Part shown: positions 32,179 through 34,331 of the stretch, one piece after another | Layout: every line of letters begins with the position of its first letter | Numbering within the stretch: the first letter of the stretch is position 1 | Assembly: GCA_036402175.1 (NCBI GenBank) | Contig: DASWTK010000119.1 | Location: 1 to 34,331, forward strand | DNA length: 34,331 bases | Direction: 5' to 3' | From: DASPKM01 sp036402175 | GTDB taxonomy: Bacteria > Bacteroidota > Bacteroidia > Chitinophagales > Chitinophagaceae | Notes under the pieces: generated by a model | Told to the model about the DNA's origin: nothing | What the model saw: only the letters and a program-made list of their open reading frames with translations | Databases searched by the model: none | Translations under genes and position numbers: made by a program

Positions 32179-32196
32179 CATGAAGAGGAGTTCATG
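32179..32196. repeat. Palindrome CATGAA-N6-TTCATG upstream of the MerR gene
   Basis: A perfect 6-bp dyad with a 6-nt centre lies between the M23 stop and the MerR start, 78 bp before the latter. MerR proteins bind dyads, so autoregulation is possible. No other copy was noticed in the window. Confidence 0.35.
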
Positions 32197-32213
32197 AATT
32201 ACCTTAACAAACA

Positions 32214-33185
32214 TTAATCCAAACTTTGATTGCTTGCCGCGGCCATTTTTAAGATGCGGTCGAATTGTTCAGGAGTCAGATCATTGTAGAAGAAATAAAC
32301 AGGATCTATCGGTCGGCCATTTTTATGAACTTCATAATGCACGTGCGGCCCTGTTGACTTTCCGGTACTGCCCACATAGCCGAGGATCTCTCCGCGTTTT
32401 ACGCGCTGACCATTGCGAACATTGATGCGGAACATATGGCCATAGAGCGTTTCATAACCATAACCATGATTGATGATGACGTGATTGCCGTACCCATTTC
32501 CAAGGTTGCCTGCAACCTTTATATTTCCATTAGCCGTTGCATAAATTGGTGTTCCCTGAGGAGCAGCAAAGTCCAGTCCGCCATGAAATTTCACAGTCTT
32601 GTATACAGGATCGATCCTGTAACCGAAACCCGATGCTACCCTGTTAAGGTCTTTATTGCTCACCGGTTGAATTGCCGGTGTGCTTGCAAGGAGTACTTCT
32701 TTGTTTTTAATGAAGCCTGCAATTTCATTGTATGATTTATCCTGCCTGTTCATTCTTGAACTCAGGTTCGTGATATTGGAAACGATGGAGCTGGTGAGTT
32801 CAGTCTTGCTCATCTGAAGTACCAGTTGAAGTTCCTGGAGTTGCTGTTGTTCTTTCGCGCGGGCGCTATCGGGCAGGGGGTTGGCTTCAAAAATGGTTCG
32901 ATACACTTCGTTGTCTCTTTTCTCAAGTTCCGCCAGCTGTTTTTGCAGCTTTCGCACTTTTTCATCCAGCACTGTATAATTATCTGACAGGGCCTCATTT
33001 TCCTGCATCAGCCTTTTTTCATTGGCAGAAGGAAAGAAGCGGTAAGCGATGGAAACGATGATAAGGGCGGTAACTATTGAAGCCGATAAAAATCCCAATA
33101 CCCTGAGCAGCTTTACGCGCAGCGGCGTTTCAAGCTTTTCATAGCGCAGTGAATTGGGATTATAAAAATATTTGATCTTTTTCAT
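32214..33185 (-). CDS. Membrane-anchored M23 (LytM-type) metallopeptidase with coiled coil
   Basis: A 323-residue protein: short cytoplasmic N-terminus (KKIKYFYNPNSLRYEKLE), one membrane helix (about 27-49), a heptad-rich coiled coil (about 53-130) and a C-terminal M23 domain (about 182-300). Zinc ligands His201 and Asp205 lie in FHGGLDFAAPQG, His250 in LYGHM and His281/His283 in GPHVHYEV, all intact. The topology matches periplasmic peptidoglycan endopeptidases or activators of cell-wall hydrolases. The N-terminal YFYNPNSLRYE motif is one I recall in Bacteroidota M23 proteins beside alaS. It is divergent from alaS across 210 bp. Confidence 0.94.
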   Translation of the reverse strand: MKKIKYFYNPNSLRYEKLETPLRVKLLRVLGFLSASIVTALIIVSIAYRFFPSANEKRLMQENEALSDNYTVLDEKVRKLQKQLAELEKRDNEVYRTIFEANPLPDSARAKEQQQLQELQLVLQMSKTELTSSIVSNITNLSSRMNRQDKSYNEIAGFIKNKEVLLASTPAIQPVSNKDLNRVASGFGYRIDPVYKTVKFHGGLDFAAPQGTPIYATANGNIKVAGNLGNGYGNHVIINHGYGYETLYGHMFRINVRNGQRVKRGEILGYVGSTGKSTGPHVHYEVHKNGRPIDPVYFFYNDLTPEQFDRILKMAAASNQSLD

Positions 33186-33318
33186 TGGCTTTGGATACCC
33201 CCGGGACAGTGTCTTATGGATTTATTAGCCAGGCGATACTTGTGTACCTAACCTCCCGGCCAGAACGCGTCTTTAACTGAAAGCCCTGCTGAACTGGACT
33301 TAGAGCAATTGTAATCAG

Positions 33319-33326
33319 TACCTTTG
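33319..33326 (+). promoter_or_regulatory. Candidate -7 promoter element TACCTTTG for alaS
   Basis: TACCTTTG matches TAnnTTTG and lies 69 bp before the alaS ATG, leaving a leader of about 60 nt. The -33 half is weak. Confidence 0.45.
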
Positions 33327-33348
33327 CAACCGTTCTGAACCAGACTTG

Positions 33349-33356
33349 CAAATATA
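33349..33356 (-). promoter_or_regulatory. Candidate -7 promoter element TATATTTG for the divergent M23 gene
   Basis: The minus strand reads TATATTTG, a full TAnnTTTG match. It lies 163 bp before the M23 ATG, so the leader would be long. It also lies downstream of the alaS -7 element, meaning the two transcripts would overlap by about 40 nt. Confidence 0.35.
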
Positions 33357-33395
33357 GTCCGAACCCGATAAGAATACTAAAAACGAAGTTTTTGT

Positions 33396-34331
33396 ATGAC
33401 AAGTGCTGAGATACGCCAGAAATTTTTGGATTTTTTTAAATCAAAGGGTCATGTCATTGTCCCTTCGGCCCCAATTGTAGTAAAAGACGATCCAACGCTG
33501 ATGTTCACCAATGCCGGTATGAACCAGTTCAAGGACTATTTCCTGGGTAACAGGCCTGCCCCTTATCCGAGAGTGGCCGACACTCAAAAATGCCTTCGGG
33601 TAAGCGGCAAGCACAACGATCTTGAAGAAGTTGGGGTGGATACCTATCATCATACCATGTTCGAAATGCTCGGTAACTGGAGCTTTGGCGATTATTTTAA
33701 GAACGAAGCAATTGCATGGAGCTGGGAATTGCTGACGGATATCTATAAAATTCCAAAGGACCGGCTGTATGCAACGGTATTTGAGGGCGACGTTAAAGAA
33801 AAGCTGCCCGCGTCTTCCATAGCGCTGGCTAAATGGAAAGAGCTGCTTCCGGCTGACCATATTGTATTCGGGAACAAGAAAGATAATTTCTGGGAGATGG
33901 GTGATACCGGTCCTTGCGGTCCATGCAGTGAAATACATGTGGATATGAGATCGGATGAGGAACGCGCGAAGATCCCGGGCCACCGGCTGGTCAATAAAGA
34001 TCATCCGCAGGTGATTGAGATCTGGAACAATGTATTCATTCAGTTCAACCGGCTTAAAGATGGCAACCTGGAGCCGCTACCGGCTACTCACGTTGACACC
34101 GGTATGGGTTTGGAACGATTGGTTCGTGTGCTTCAAAACAAAAGCTCCAATTATGATACTGATATTTTCACTGGCACGATAGCAGCAACAGAAAAGATCA
34201 CCGGAAAAAAATATGAAGGCGGCGATACCAAACAGGATATCGCGTTCCGCGTACTGGCCGATCATATCCGTGCAATTTCATTTACGATAGCCGACGGACA
34301 GTTGCCTTCCAATACCGGGGCAGGATATGTT
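33396..34331 (+). CDS. alaS: Alanyl-tRNA synthetase (N-terminal part; runs off the window)
   Basis: AlaRS charges tRNA-Ala with alanine. The 312 codons present cover the class II catalytic domain and part of the tRNA-recognition region of a protein usually about 870 residues long. Motifs are SAPIVVKDDPTLMFTNAGMN, ADTQKCLRVSGKHNDLEEVG (motif 2 region), HHTMFEMLGNWSFGDYFK, GDTGPCGPCSEIHVD and the motif 3 segment DTGMGLERLV. The start at ATG 33396 gives MTSAEIRQKFLDFF, the standard AlaRS N-terminus. The frame is open to the last base. Confidence 0.98.
   Translation, partial: MTSAEIRQKFLDFFKSKGHVIVPSAPIVVKDDPTLMFTNAGMNQFKDYFLGNRPAPYPRVADTQKCLRVSGKHNDLEEVGVDTYHHTMFEMLGNWSFGDYFKNEAIAWSWELLTDIYKIPKDRLYATVFEGDVKEKLPASSIALAKWKELLPADHIVFGNKKDNFWEMGDTGPCGPCSEIHVDMRSDEERAKIPGHRLVNKDHPQVIEIWNNVFIQFNRLKDGNLEPLPATHVDTGMGLERLVRVLQNKSSNYDTDIFTGTIAATEKITGKKYEGGDTKQDIAFRVLADHIRAISFTIADGQLPSNTGAGYV

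Noticed and set aside
33441..34004. 187-codon open frame antisense to alaS
   Set aside because: It is opposite the conserved catalytic domain of alaS and has no recognisable motif.

Overview
The window looks like a chromosomal segment of a Bacteroidota bacterium, most likely near the Chitinophagaceae. This is judged from gene content and protein style, since no database search was possible. Supporting signs are a CarB without its C-terminal regulatory domain, a ComEC with a degenerate metallo-hydrolase tail, a DUF5777-type barrel protein, a huge propeller-type sensor kinase, and mostly SD-poor starts. Promoter-like TAnnTTTG elements, the Bacteroidota -7 consensus, sit upstream of several genes. 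I see no rRNA, tRNA, CRISPR array, transposase or phage genes.

Layout. 1-3514 (minus): purH (its 3' end lies outside the window) and a comEC-like gene. 3515-4021: an A+T-rich gap with small dyads but no convincing gene. 4022-6699 (plus): a small conserved-looking protein closed by a terminator, then an overlapping cassette of a 7-TM protein, a histidine kinase and a NarL-type regulator. 6701-10359 (minus): a DinB-like protein, carB and a 70-aa membrane-anchored protein; a tandem 16-bp repeat lies on the carB promoter. 10632-13734 (plus): an M23 peptidase with a long C-terminal extension, a receiver domain lacking its phospho-acceptor Asp, and a lipoprotein. 13842-19348 (plus): a propeller sensor kinase and its NarL-type regulator, then a solo PhnD-like periplasmic binding protein and a SAM methyltransferase. 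19456-23622 (plus): a TPR protein with a His cluster, then after a terminator an envelope/redox cluster (lipoprotein with a CX5CH cytochrome-like motif, OB-fold protein, YceI-like protein, DUF5777-like barrel). 23617-23815: an inverted/direct repeat block around a terminator. It directly precedes a 97-aa HExxH protein, which converges on birA. 24991-30946 (plus): rsfS, ftsH, a LUD protein, lpxH, a secreted propeller-like protein and an MscS channel. 30943-33185 (minus): a thioredoxin-like protein, a MerR regulator and a membrane-anchored M23 peptidase. 33396-end (plus): the 5' part of alaS.

Functionally the region mixes housekeeping (purine and pyrimidine synthesis, biotin ligation, ribosome silencing, membrane proteolysis, lipid A synthesis, alanyl-tRNA charging) with lineage-specific signalling and envelope genes. 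The parts most worth following up are the CX5CH lipoprotein/OB/YceI/DUF5777 cluster, the propeller kinase next to a solo binding protein and methyltransferase, the phospho-dead receiver, and the repeat block at 23.6-23.8 kb.
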